This document shows, in pieces, positions 1-5,141 of a stretch of DNA of 6,714 nucleotides. A program made the translations under genes and the position numbers. Position 1 is the first letter of the stretch. Each line of letters starts with the position of its first letter. The DNA is taken from the NCBI GenBank assembly GCA_023249695.1, contig JAHFCD010000071.1, positions 1 to 6,714 on the forward strand, written 5' to 3'. A model generated the notes under the pieces. The model worked only from the letters and a program-made list of their open reading frames with translations, was not told the origin of the DNA and made no database searches. Source of the DNA: Elusimicrobiota bacterium (GTDB taxonomy: Bacteria > Elusimicrobiota > Elusimicrobia > UBA1565 > UBA9628).

Positions 1-827
1 AGGCCCGGAACGCGCGCGGCGAGGGCGCTCAGCCCCGAGCCCAGCGCGGCGGCGGCGCCCGCGGGCACGGTCGTGTTCCACTCGACGAGGCCCGCCTTCG
101 AAAAGACGAAGCGGCGTCCGCTCTTGCCCGCCGCGGCCTCGAGCTCCTCGGGCGTGGGGTAGGCGGTGGAGTCTCCCGCGCGCGGCGCCATCAGCCAGCG
201 GCCGTCGCCGGTCAGGATCAGGATTTTGGACTCCCCCCGCTCGGCCATCAGGCGCAATGTCTCCGGCGTCGCGACGAGATCGAGCGCCGGCCCTTCCGCC
301 GCGGAGCGCGCGGCTTCCTTGAAGGGAGCTTTCGCGGACGGAACCAAGGACAAACGCGTCTTTCTCGGCGCGCTCCCGGCCGAGGGCGCGGAAAGGACGC
401 CGTCGGCGATCGCCGCGGGCGCGTCGAGCTGGGCGCGGGCGTTGAAATCCTTCTCGGCCGCGCCGGCGGAGTCCCCCGCTCCCAGCTTCGAGAGATCGAG
501 CGCGGGCGCGGCGAGCGACTTGATCAGCAGCGGACGGCCTTCCGCCGGAACCGGTTTCGCGGGCGCCGCCTTGAGGGGGACGAGGGCCGCGGGCGCCAGC
601 GGCGCCAGCGGCGCCAGCGCGAGCGTCGGAGCCGCCGCGAGCGTCGCAGCCGCGGCGGGCGCGAGAGCGCTCGGCGCGAGCTGCAGCGGCATGGCGACGA
701 TCGGCGCGGAGACGGACGGCCCCGAATTGCGGATGCTCAGCTCGGGCATCAGCTCCACGCTCACGGTTCCCGCGGAGGCGGGCAGCGCGAGCGTCAAGGC
801 GAGGGCGGCGAGGAGAGGGGCTCTCAT
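1..827 (-). CDS. Exported Ala/Pro-rich protein of unknown function (partial, C-terminus beyond the window)
   Basis: Open from ATG at 827 to the window edge: 275 codons with no stop, 3' end missing. The N-terminus MRAPLLAALALTLALPASA is a classic Sec signal peptide with an AxA-type cleavage site near residue 19, so the product is probably exported. Residues about 45-100 are dominated by Ala, Pro and Leu, including a LAP-LAP-LAP run made by a 9-bp tandem repeat, and look like a flexible linker. After about residue 170 the sequence is more globular, with a segment reading SKILILTGDGRWLMAP and aromatic/charged residues (FVFSKAGLVEWN). I do not recognise a family. It is divergent from the receiver gene at 892. 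The ATG is favoured because it gives the signal peptide and sits 9 nt after a TATGCT -10-like box, with no Shine-Dalgarno site between. The strand is supported by the long open frame and the signal peptide; the plus-strand reading across it is a compositional shadow. Confidence 0.8.
   Translation of the reverse strand, partial: MRAPLLAALALTLALPASAGTVSVELMPELSIRNSGPSVSAPIVAMPLQLAPSALAPAAAATLAAAPTLALAPLAPLAPAALVPLKAAPAKPVPAEGRPLLIKSLAAPALDLSKLGAGDSAGAAEKDFNARAQLDAPAAIADGVLSAPSAGSAPRKTRLSLVPSAKAPFKEAARSAAEGPALDLVATPETLRLMAERGESKILILTGDGRWLMAPRAGDSTAYPTPEELEAAAGKSGRRFVFSKAGLVEWNTTVPAGAAAALGSGLSALAARVPG
592..618. repeat. Three tandem copies of a 9-bp unit (GGCGCCAGC)
   Basis: GGCGCCAGC occurs three times head to tail with no mismatch. 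It lies in frame inside the minus-strand exported protein gene, where it encodes a Leu-Ala-Pro tripeptide repeat in the low-complexity linker. Each unit is a multiple of three, so copy-number change would lengthen or shorten the linker without a frameshift. Confidence 0.85.
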
Positions 828-835
828 CTGTAGGG

Positions 836-841
836 AGCATA
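836..841 (-). promoter_or_regulatory. -10-like element for the exported protein gene
   Basis: On the minus strand TATGCT is preceded by TGT, giving an extended -10 pattern (TGn-TATnnT). Its 3' end is 9 nt before the A of the ATG at 827, so a start site at or within a couple of bases of the ATG is predicted. No good -35 is visible. The box is a 4/6 match, so this is tentative. Confidence 0.4.
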
Positions 842-853
842 ACAGCCGGGGCG

Positions 854-884
854 AGGACACGCCAGGGGTCGAAAGACCTATAAT
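854..884 (+). promoter_or_regulatory. Promoter of the first receiver gene, perfect TATAAT -10
   Basis: TATAAT at 879-884 is an exact -10 consensus in otherwise GC-rich DNA. AGGACA at 854-859 matches four of six -35 positions, but the 19-bp spacer is long. Transcription would start near 890-892, on the ATG at 892, giving a leaderless or nearly leaderless mRNA. A 12-bp inverted repeat (867-878) directly abuts the -10. Confidence 0.6.
867..878. repeat. Inverted repeat GGTC-GAAA-GACC next to the -10 box
   Basis: A perfect 4-bp inverted repeat with a 4-nt centre lies in the -35/-10 spacer and ends one base before TATAAT. It lies upstream of both predicted start sites of the divergent pair, so it would not be in either mRNA. 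An operator in DNA is more likely than an RNA hairpin. It is short enough to occur by chance. Confidence 0.35.
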
Positions 885-891
885 GACGAGG

Positions 892-1257
892 ATGAAATCG
901 GCCAAGGTGCTCGTGGTGGACGACGAACCTCTGATTCGCGAGATCATCCTGCGCCTGCTGGCCCAGCGCGGGCACCGCGGGACCGCCGTGGAAAGCGCCG
1001 CGGCCGCCGCGGCCGCGCTGTCCGCGGCGGCCTACGATCTCGTCCTCCTCGACAATGTCCTCCAGGGCACCACCGGGATGCAGGCCCTCGGAGGCCTCGC
1101 CAAGCTGACGCGCGCGCCGATCTACATCATGAGCGGCTACACCGGCGACGACACGCGCGTGGACGTCGTGCTTCTCGGCGCCGCGGGCTTCCTGCCCAAG
1201 CCGCTCGACTTCAACTCAATCTTCGCCGTGATCGACTCGCTCCCGGAGAAACCTTGA
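892..1257 (+). CDS. Single-domain CheY-like response regulator (receiver only)
   Basis: Encodes 121 residues, essentially one receiver domain with no output domain. Visible landmarks are the acidic pair D10-D11 in VLVVDDEP, the predicted phospho-acceptor D54 (LVLLDNVLQG), S81 at the switch Ser/Thr position (YIMSG), aromatic F100 and the invariant K103 (LPKPL). The Pro usually four residues after the phospho-acceptor is replaced by Q58. Such proteins relay phosphate from a histidine kinase or act by protein contact. The frame is open further upstream, but that part is antisense to the exported protein gene. ATG 892 is preferred over ATG 883 because 883 lies inside the TATAAT box and 892 starts just before the conserved domain. 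The stop overlaps the permease start by 4 bp (TTGA), so the two are probably co-translated. It resembles the receiver at 2578 in length and motifs. Confidence 0.9.
   Translation: MKSAKVLVVDDEPLIREIILRLLAQRGHRGTAVESAAAAAAALSAAAYDLVLLDNVLQGTTGMQALGGLAKLTRAPIYIMSGYTGDDTRVDVVLLGAAGFLPKPLDFNSIFAVIDSLPEKP
1245..1248 (+). promoter_or_regulatory. Ribosome binding site of the permease
   Basis: GGAG lies 5 nt before the TTG at 1254, inside the 3' end of the receiver gene. It supports the unusual TTG start and the 4-bp overlap with the upstream stop. This is one of only two clear Shine-Dalgarno sites in the window. Confidence 0.6.
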
Positions 1258-2540
1258 AAATCCCCCCCGCCCCCGACCTCAAGCGCGAGGCCCTCGCCGG
1301 GCTGACCACCTTCTTCACGATGGCGTACATCGTCGTGGTCAACCCCGCGATCCTGTCCGCGCCGGGCACGGGCATGCCGTTTTCGGGGGTGCTCACGGCG
1401 ACGGTCCTGCTGTCCTTCCTGATGACGGCTCTGATGGGCGCGTACGCGCGCCTGCCCTTCGCGGTCGCCCCGGGCATGGGGCTCAACGCGTTCTTCGCGT
1501 ACTCCATCATTTTAGGCCGCGGCGTGCCGTGGCCCGTCGCGCTCGGCGTCGTGTTCTGGGCCGGCGCGCTGTTCGTCCTGATCTCGGTCACGCCGGTGCG
1601 CGTCAAGCTCGCCGAAGCGATCCCCGACGGCCTGCGCACCGCCTCGGCCGCGGGCATCGGCCTGTTCCTGGCCTTCATCGGCTTCAAGAACGCCGGCTTC
1701 ATCGTGCCCGATCCGGCGACGATGGTGCGGCTCGGGACGCTCGACCGGAAGTCCTTCCTCGCGCTCGCCGGCGGCGCGCTGACGATCTACCTGATGCGGC
1801 GCAGAAGCGCGTTCGCGTTTCTCGCCGGCATTTTCGGCGTCACGGCCGCGGCCTGGGTCATGGGCCTGATCGAAGTTCCGCCGCGGCTTCTTTCCTATCC
1901 GGATTTCTCGAGCGTCTTCCTCAAGCTCGATATCCCGGGCGCGCTGAAGCTCTCTTTGCTGCCCGCGATCATCTCGATCCTCTTCACGGACCTGTTCGAC
2001 TCGATCTCGACCTTCGTGGGCGTCGCGCACGCGACGGGTCTCGTCGACGAGAAGGGCCGCCCTCTGCGCCTGAAGGAAGGCCTCATCGTGGACGCGTTCG
2101 CGACGCTGGGCGCGGGGCTCATCGGAACCTCCTCGGGCACGGCCTTCATCGAGAGCGCGTCGGGCATCGAGATGGGCGGGCGCACCGGCTGGACGGCCTT
2201 CTTCTGCGCGCTCGCCTTCCTGCCCTGCTTCTTCCTCGGCCCGCTCGCCGGGATGGTGCCGGCGTACGCGACCGCGCCGGTGCTCGTGATCGTGGGCGCG
2301 CTGATGTTCCGCAGCGTCGCGCGCATCGATTTCACGCGCATCGAGGACGCGGTGCCGGCCTTCCTCACGATCTCCCTGATTCCGCTCACCTTCTCGATCA
2401 CGCAGGGCATCCTCTGGGGCTTCGTCTCGCACGCCGCGCTGTACGCGCTGTGCGGTCGCCGCAAGGAGGTCTCCGCCGGGACCTGGGCGACCGCCGCGCT
2501 CTCCGCCGGCCTCCTGATCCTCGATCACGTCCGCTGGTAG
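1254..2540 (+). CDS. AzgA-type NCS2 purine (guanine/hypoxanthine/adenine) permease
   Basis: A 428-residue polytopic inner-membrane protein, usual length for the AzgA-like branch of the nucleobase transporters (PbuG, GhxP, AdeQ relatives), which import purine bases with protons. Family signatures are clear: REALAGLTTFFTMAYIVVVNP at about 11-31, PGMGLNAFFAY at 73-83, the substrate-site segment FTDLFDSISTFVGVA at 244-258, and GTSSGTAFIESASGIEMGGRTG at 291-312. Many hydrophobic segments fit the 12-14 helix fold. Exact substrate cannot be read from sequence. The start is TTG in the TTGA overlap with the upstream receiver stop, preceded by GGAG. Starting here places the conserved N-terminal motif about ten residues in, as in relatives. 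It is flanked on both sides by receiver genes on the same strand, which suggests regulated expression or a shared function. Confidence 0.93.
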   Translation: MKIPPAPDLKREALAGLTTFFTMAYIVVVNPAILSAPGTGMPFSGVLTATVLLSFLMTALMGAYARLPFAVAPGMGLNAFFAYSIILGRGVPWPVALGVVFWAGALFVLISVTPVRVKLAEAIPDGLRTASAAGIGLFLAFIGFKNAGFIVPDPATMVRLGTLDRKSFLALAGGALTIYLMRRRSAFAFLAGIFGVTAAAWVMGLIEVPPRLLSYPDFSSVFLKLDIPGALKLSLLPAIISILFTDLFDSISTFVGVAHATGLVDEKGRPLRLKEGLIVDAFATLGAGLIGTSSGTAFIESASGIEMGGRTGWTAFFCALAFLPCFFLGPLAGMVPAYATAPVLVIVGALMFRSVARIDFTRIEDAVPAFLTISLIPLTFSITQGILWGFVSHAALYALCGRRKEVSAGTWATAALSAGLLILDHVRW

Positions 2541-2563
2541 CGGGCGGCGGGATTCTTCCTTTT

Positions 2564-2571
2564 TATAGGAT
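2564..2571 (+). promoter_or_regulatory. -10-like / Shine-Dalgarno block before the second receiver
   Basis: TATAGGAT sits in the 37-bp gap after the permease. TAGGAT (2566-2571) is a 4/6 -10 match ending 7 nt before ATG 2578, and would give a leaderless start. AGGA (2567-2570), 7 nt before the same ATG, would equally serve as a ribosome binding site on a read-through transcript. The sequence cannot decide between them, and no -35 is visible. Confidence 0.35.
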
Positions 2572-2577
2572 GTGAGC

Positions 2578-2943
2578 ATGCCTCCGAGAGCGCGAATCCT
2601 CATCGTGGACGACGACCCCGCCGTCGTCGGGGCGTTCGGGCTCTTTTTCACGGAGAAGAGCTGCGCGGTCCGCGGGGCCTCGAGCGCGCGGGAGGCGCTC
2701 GCCCTCGTCGAACGGGAAAAATTCGACGTGATCTTCCTCGACCACGTCCTGCCCGGCCTGACGGGCCTTCAGGCGATCCGGCCGCTGCTCCAAAAGTCCG
2801 CCGCCCCGATCCTGATGATCACCGGGCATTTCGATCCGGGCCTCAAGCAGGACGCGCTGCTCATGGGCGCGACGGACTGCCTGGCCAAGCCCCTGAACTT
2901 CGTCGAGCTCGAGGCGCGGGTGCTCGCCCTCCTCGGCGGCTAG
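2578..2943 (+). CDS. Single-domain CheY-like response regulator (second receiver)
   Basis: A 121-residue receiver-only protein. It shows the acidic pair D11-D12 in ILIVDDDP, phospho-acceptor D55 in IFLDHVLPG with the following conserved Pro, T82 in LMITG, and K104 in CLAKPL. C101 replaces the aromatic switch residue, which is atypical. It aligns without gaps to the receiver at 892 and shares LD-x-VL-x-G-x-TG, an AP-I segment after the linker, and L-x-KPL near the C-terminus, so the two look paralogous. An in-frame GTG at 2572 would add two residues; ATG 2578 is chosen for the spacing of the upstream TATAGGAT block. It lies 37 bp after the permease on the same strand and could be the third gene of that unit. 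The partner kinase is unknown. The stop is separated by one base from the convergent lipoprotein gene. Confidence 0.9.
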   Translation: MPPRARILIVDDDPAVVGAFGLFFTEKSCAVRGASSAREALALVEREKFDVIFLDHVLPGLTGLQAIRPLLQKSAAPILMITGHFDPGLKQDALLMGATDCLAKPLNFVELEARVLALLGG

Positions 2944-2944
2944 G

Positions 2945-3613
2945 CTACTTCCAGCCCGCGCACTTGCGGTACACCGCGTCGTACGGGTCCGGGCGGTCGA
3001 GGCGGGTCTGCGCTTCCTTCTCGTCGAGCTCGTAGCGGTCGTAGACGGGATCGACGACCTTCGCGATAGCCGTCTTAAGCTGCTCCGCGGCCGCGGAAAA
3101 ATCGGTCGAGATGACGGGCTCGAACCGCGTCGGGAGGCCCTCCGCCGCCGTCAGCGCGCGCTCGAGCTTGCCCGCGAGGTCCACCGCGCGCTCGCGGGCC
3201 ACGCGCCCATGGCCGCGCTCGTGCTCGAGCACGATCTCGTACTCGCAGGAGCCCGGCGCGTATTCCTTGGGGATATTGATGATGACCGAGGAGATCGCGA
3301 CCTCGAGAATCACGTCGTCGAACCAGGCGTAGACGGCCTTGGTGCCGGTCGCGGTGCTGAAGCGCGTGTGGGTCGCGAGGCTGTGCTTGATGGTGCTGAG
3401 GCCCTGCGTCTTCAAGCCGCTGCCGGCGGCGCCGGGCAGGCGCCCGATTTCCTGGAGCGTCAGGTCGTGGCGGATCTCCGCCGGAACCGAGATCGCCTCC
3501 ACGCGGAAGCGGTGAAACCGGCTGTGGGCCGCCGGCCCGGGCGCGAGGCGCTCGTCGACGGCGGGCCCGCAGCCCGAGAGCAGGATCAGCAGCCCCAGGA
3601 CGCGGCGGCTCAA
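2945..3613 (-). CDS. Putative lipoprotein with HExxH metallopeptidase-like motif (DUF922-like)
   Basis: A 222-residue protein with a short lipoprotein signal: basic MSRR, hydrophobic core, lipobox LSGC with C15 as the predicted lipidated cysteine. It would be anchored in the outer or inner membrane facing the periplasm. The motif HERGH at 131-135, inside EIVLEHERGHGRVARERAVDLAGKL, fits HExxH, the zinc-binding and catalytic signature of many metallopeptidases. E141 follows but I cannot assign the third ligand. C123 and C218 could pair. The overall plan (hydrophobic strands, then one HExxH helix, about 200 residues) resembles DUF922 proteins, predicted but not proven proteases; the family call is from memory of motif style. 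Start is TTG at 3613, overlapping the upstream stop as TTGA, and gives the signal peptide directly. It is the last gene of the OmpR-type regulator operon. Confidence 0.8.
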   Translation of the reverse strand: MSRRVLGLLILLSGCGPAVDERLAPGPAAHSRFHRFRVEAISVPAEIRHDLTLQEIGRLPGAAGSGLKTQGLSTIKHSLATHTRFSTATGTKAVYAWFDDVILEVAISSVIINIPKEYAPGSCEYEIVLEHERGHGRVARERAVDLAGKLERALTAAEGLPTRFEPVISTDFSAAAEQLKTAIAKVVDPVYDRYELDEKEAQTRLDRPDPYDAVYRKCAGWK

Positions 3614-4416
3614 GGCTGCGCCGCTCCGAGCGCGTCGAGCGCGAGCAGCCAGCGCTCCTCGCGCGCGGCGTCCTCGAACGACTCGTACGCGAGCTCCCCC
3701 GACGGGGCCTTCGCCAGGATCGCGCGCGCGCCCTTGGAGCGCAGCGCCCCCGGCGCGCGCGCCGCGAGCTCGGCGACCAGCGTCCGGAAGTTCAGCTCGG
3801 CGCTGTAGCTCATCTTGGGACCCAGGGCCGTATAATCGAACTCGGCCGCGAGGATGCGTACTCGCCGCGCCGGCTCCGCGAAGATCATCTCGATGAACGG
3901 CGTGCGCCGTTCCTCCGACACCTCGCGCGTCTTCGATTTGCCGCCCATCAACGGCAGGCCGGTCACCAAGGTCGCGCCGAGGCGCACGGCCTTTTCCCCG
4001 GCCGAGGGACCCTCGGTCACCGTCTTGCGGCCGGTCTCGGACAGGACGCCCGCGGACAGCACCTTCATGTGCGTCCAGATCAGGCGCTCGCGTTCCACGC
4101 CCGCGCGCCCGGCGACCACGTCGAAGCCGTCGCCGGACAGCTCGGCCTTGGTCACGCCGCTCGCCGCCGGCGGCTCCTCGAGCAGGGCGACGGGCACCGC
4201 GACGGCGGGCAGCCCCGCGGCGGTCAGCGCGGCCGCGAGCGCCTCCGCGTCCTCGGCGGCCGACGGCTCTCCAAGGATGCCCCAGGAGCGGCGCGCGACG
4301 GGCAGCCAGGACTCCGCCGACAACGTCGAGCGCGCGGCCAGCACGGCGGCGACGGCCTTCGCGTCGAAGCGCGAGGACGCGCGCAGCAGCGCCGCGTGCG
4401 GCGGGCGCTCGCTCAC
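3610..4416 (-). CDS. Unrecognised 268-aa protein in the response regulator operon
   Basis: I do not recognise this family. Start is GTG at 4416, overlapping the regulator stop as GTGA; the frame stays open further upstream, but only through the regulator gene, so that extension is rejected. There is no signal peptide or membrane helix, so it is probably cytoplasmic. Residues about 15-80 are Ala-rich and helical, with a segment (SWGILGEPSAAEDAEALAAA) suggesting a small alpha/beta unit. Residues about 88-215 are mixed strands with ERERLIWTHMKVLSAGVL and a conserved-looking FDYTALGPKMSYSAELNFRTLV stretch. The strand-rich middle with an IxW turn faintly recalls PH-like folds (low confidence). The C-terminal ~50 residues are helical. 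Its stop overlaps the lipoprotein start (TTGA). Tight coupling on both sides implies that its amount or function is tied to the regulator and the lipoprotein. Confidence 0.8.
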   Translation of the reverse strand: MSERPPHAALLRASSRFDAKAVAAVLAARSTLSAESWLPVARRSWGILGEPSAAEDAEALAAALTAAGLPAVAVPVALLEEPPAASGVTKAELSGDGFDVVAGRAGVERERLIWTHMKVLSAGVLSETGRKTVTEGPSAGEKAVRLGATLVTGLPLMGGKSKTREVSEERRTPFIEMIFAEPARRVRILAAEFDYTALGPKMSYSAELNFRTLVAELAARAPGALRSKGARAILAKAPSGELAYESFEDAAREERWLLALDALGAAQP

Positions 4417-5117
4417 TTCGGGGGGATCAGCGCGTAGCCGCGGCCGGAGACGCTGACGAGCCACTGCTCCGACTTCCAGCCGAGCTTGAGGCGGATGCGG
4501 CGCACGTGGACCTCGACGGTCTTCAGCGAGCCCTCGGACGGCGCCTCGACTCCCCACACCTCGCGGTACACGTCGGCTCGCTCCGTCGGGCTCGGCGTGC
4601 GCTTGGCGAGGAAGTACAGCAGCTCGAACTCCTTCGGCGTGAGGTGCGGATACTCCTTGCCCGCGAGCTTGACGAGCTTCCGAGGATAATCGAGGCTCAA
4701 CCCGCCGACCTCGACGCTCGCCGGCGGCTCGGCGCGCTCCTCGCCCGCGTTGCGGCGCAGCAGCGCGCGCGCGTAAGCGAGCAGGCGCGCGCTCTTGACC
4801 GGCTTCGTCAGGTAGTCGTCGGCGCCCATGTCGAGGCAGGCGATGTCCTGCCCGTCCTTATCGTTGCCGGTCAGGATGATGATGGGCAGGCGCGCCGTCT
4901 GCAGATCCTGCTTGAGGAACTGGCAGACCTCGAGCCCCTTCATGCCGGGCATGATCAAATCCAGGATCACGAGGTCCGGCATCTCCTTCTGGGCGGCCAG
5001 GATTCCGGCCTTGCCCGACGGAGCCTGGATGACGGTGTAGCCCTCGTCCGCGAGGACGTCGCCCACCGCCTTGCGAAACGACGCGTCGTCTTCGATCAGA
5101 AGCACCTTCGATCCCAT
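4413..5117 (-). CDS. OmpR/PhoB-family response regulator
   Basis: A DNA-binding transcription regulator of 234 residues, normal for the family. The receiver spans about 3-120: acidic D10-D11, phospho-acceptor D53 (VILDLIMPG), T83 (IILTG), Y102 and K105 (YLTKP). A charged linker (about 122-135) leads to a winged-helix domain at about 137-232 with HLTPKEFELLYFLA, the recognition helix KTVEVHVRRIRLKL (199-212) and the wing SVSGRGYAL. All key phosphorylation residues are intact, so a working switch is expected. It is first in a three-gene operon with 4-bp overlaps and is divergent from a histidine kinase 24 bp away, its likely partner. ATG 5117 lies 7 nt after TAAAAT and has no Shine-Dalgarno site, so a leaderless mRNA is predicted. 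Autoregulation through the shared promoter is plausible (inference). Confidence 0.95.
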   Translation of the reverse strand: MGSKVLLIEDDASFRKAVGDVLADEGYTVIQAPSGKAGILAAQKEMPDLVILDLIMPGMKGLEVCQFLKQDLQTARLPIIILTGNDKDGQDIACLDMGADDYLTKPVKSARLLAYARALLRRNAGEERAEPPASVEVGGLSLDYPRKLVKLAGKEYPHLTPKEFELLYFLAKRTPSPTERADVYREVWGVEAPSEGSLKTVEVHVRRIRLKLGWKSEQWLVSVSGRGYALIPPK

Positions 5118-5123
5118 GCCGAG

Positions 5124-5136
5124 ATTTTATATAAAA
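5124..5136. promoter_or_regulatory. Shared bidirectional promoter core with palindromic TTTTATATAAAA
   Basis: TTTTATATAAAA (5125-5136) is a perfect 12-bp palindrome centred in the 24-bp gap between the divergent regulator and kinase genes. Toward the kinase, TATAAA (5130-5135) ends 7 nt before GTG 5142. Toward the regulator, TAAAAT (5129-5124) ends 7 nt before ATG 5117, with TTGGGT (5152-5147) 17 bp upstream as a 3/6 -35. The -10 elements overlap, so polymerase should bind in only one direction at a time. Both predicted transcripts begin on the start codon. Confidence 0.6.
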
Positions 5137-5141
5137 GCCGG

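Noticed and set aside
166..891. Plus-strand N-terminal extension of the first receiver by about 240 residues
   Set aside because: It is antisense to the signal-peptide protein gene and made of Ala/Ser/Gly/Arg low complexity. The receiver fold starts at 892, right after a TATAAT box.
883..891. ATG at 883 as start of the first receiver
   Set aside because: It overlaps the TATAAT -10 box, so it would not be in the predicted mRNA, and it adds only MTR before the conserved start.
1512..2651. Long minus-strand and alternate plus-strand open frames over the permease (also 1529-2575)
   Set aside because: Both are Arg/Asp/Glu- or Arg/Ala-rich, typical of shadow frames in GC-rich genes. The permease frame has full family motifs.
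3209..4456. Plus-strand open frames over the lipoprotein and 268-aa gene
   Set aside because: Low-complexity shadows with no promoter, ribosome site or domain. The minus-strand frames have a lipobox, HExxH and coupled starts.
4417..4557. N-terminal extension of the 268-aa protein into the regulator gene
   Set aside because: These 47 residues are an Arg/Pro-rich shadow of the winged-helix coding sequence. GTG 4416 gives the standard 4-bp overlap.
4506..5141. Plus-strand upstream extension of the histidine kinase
   Set aside because: It runs through the antisense of the OmpR regulator and ends at the palindromic promoter. The extension is Arg/Ala/Leu-rich shadow without domains.
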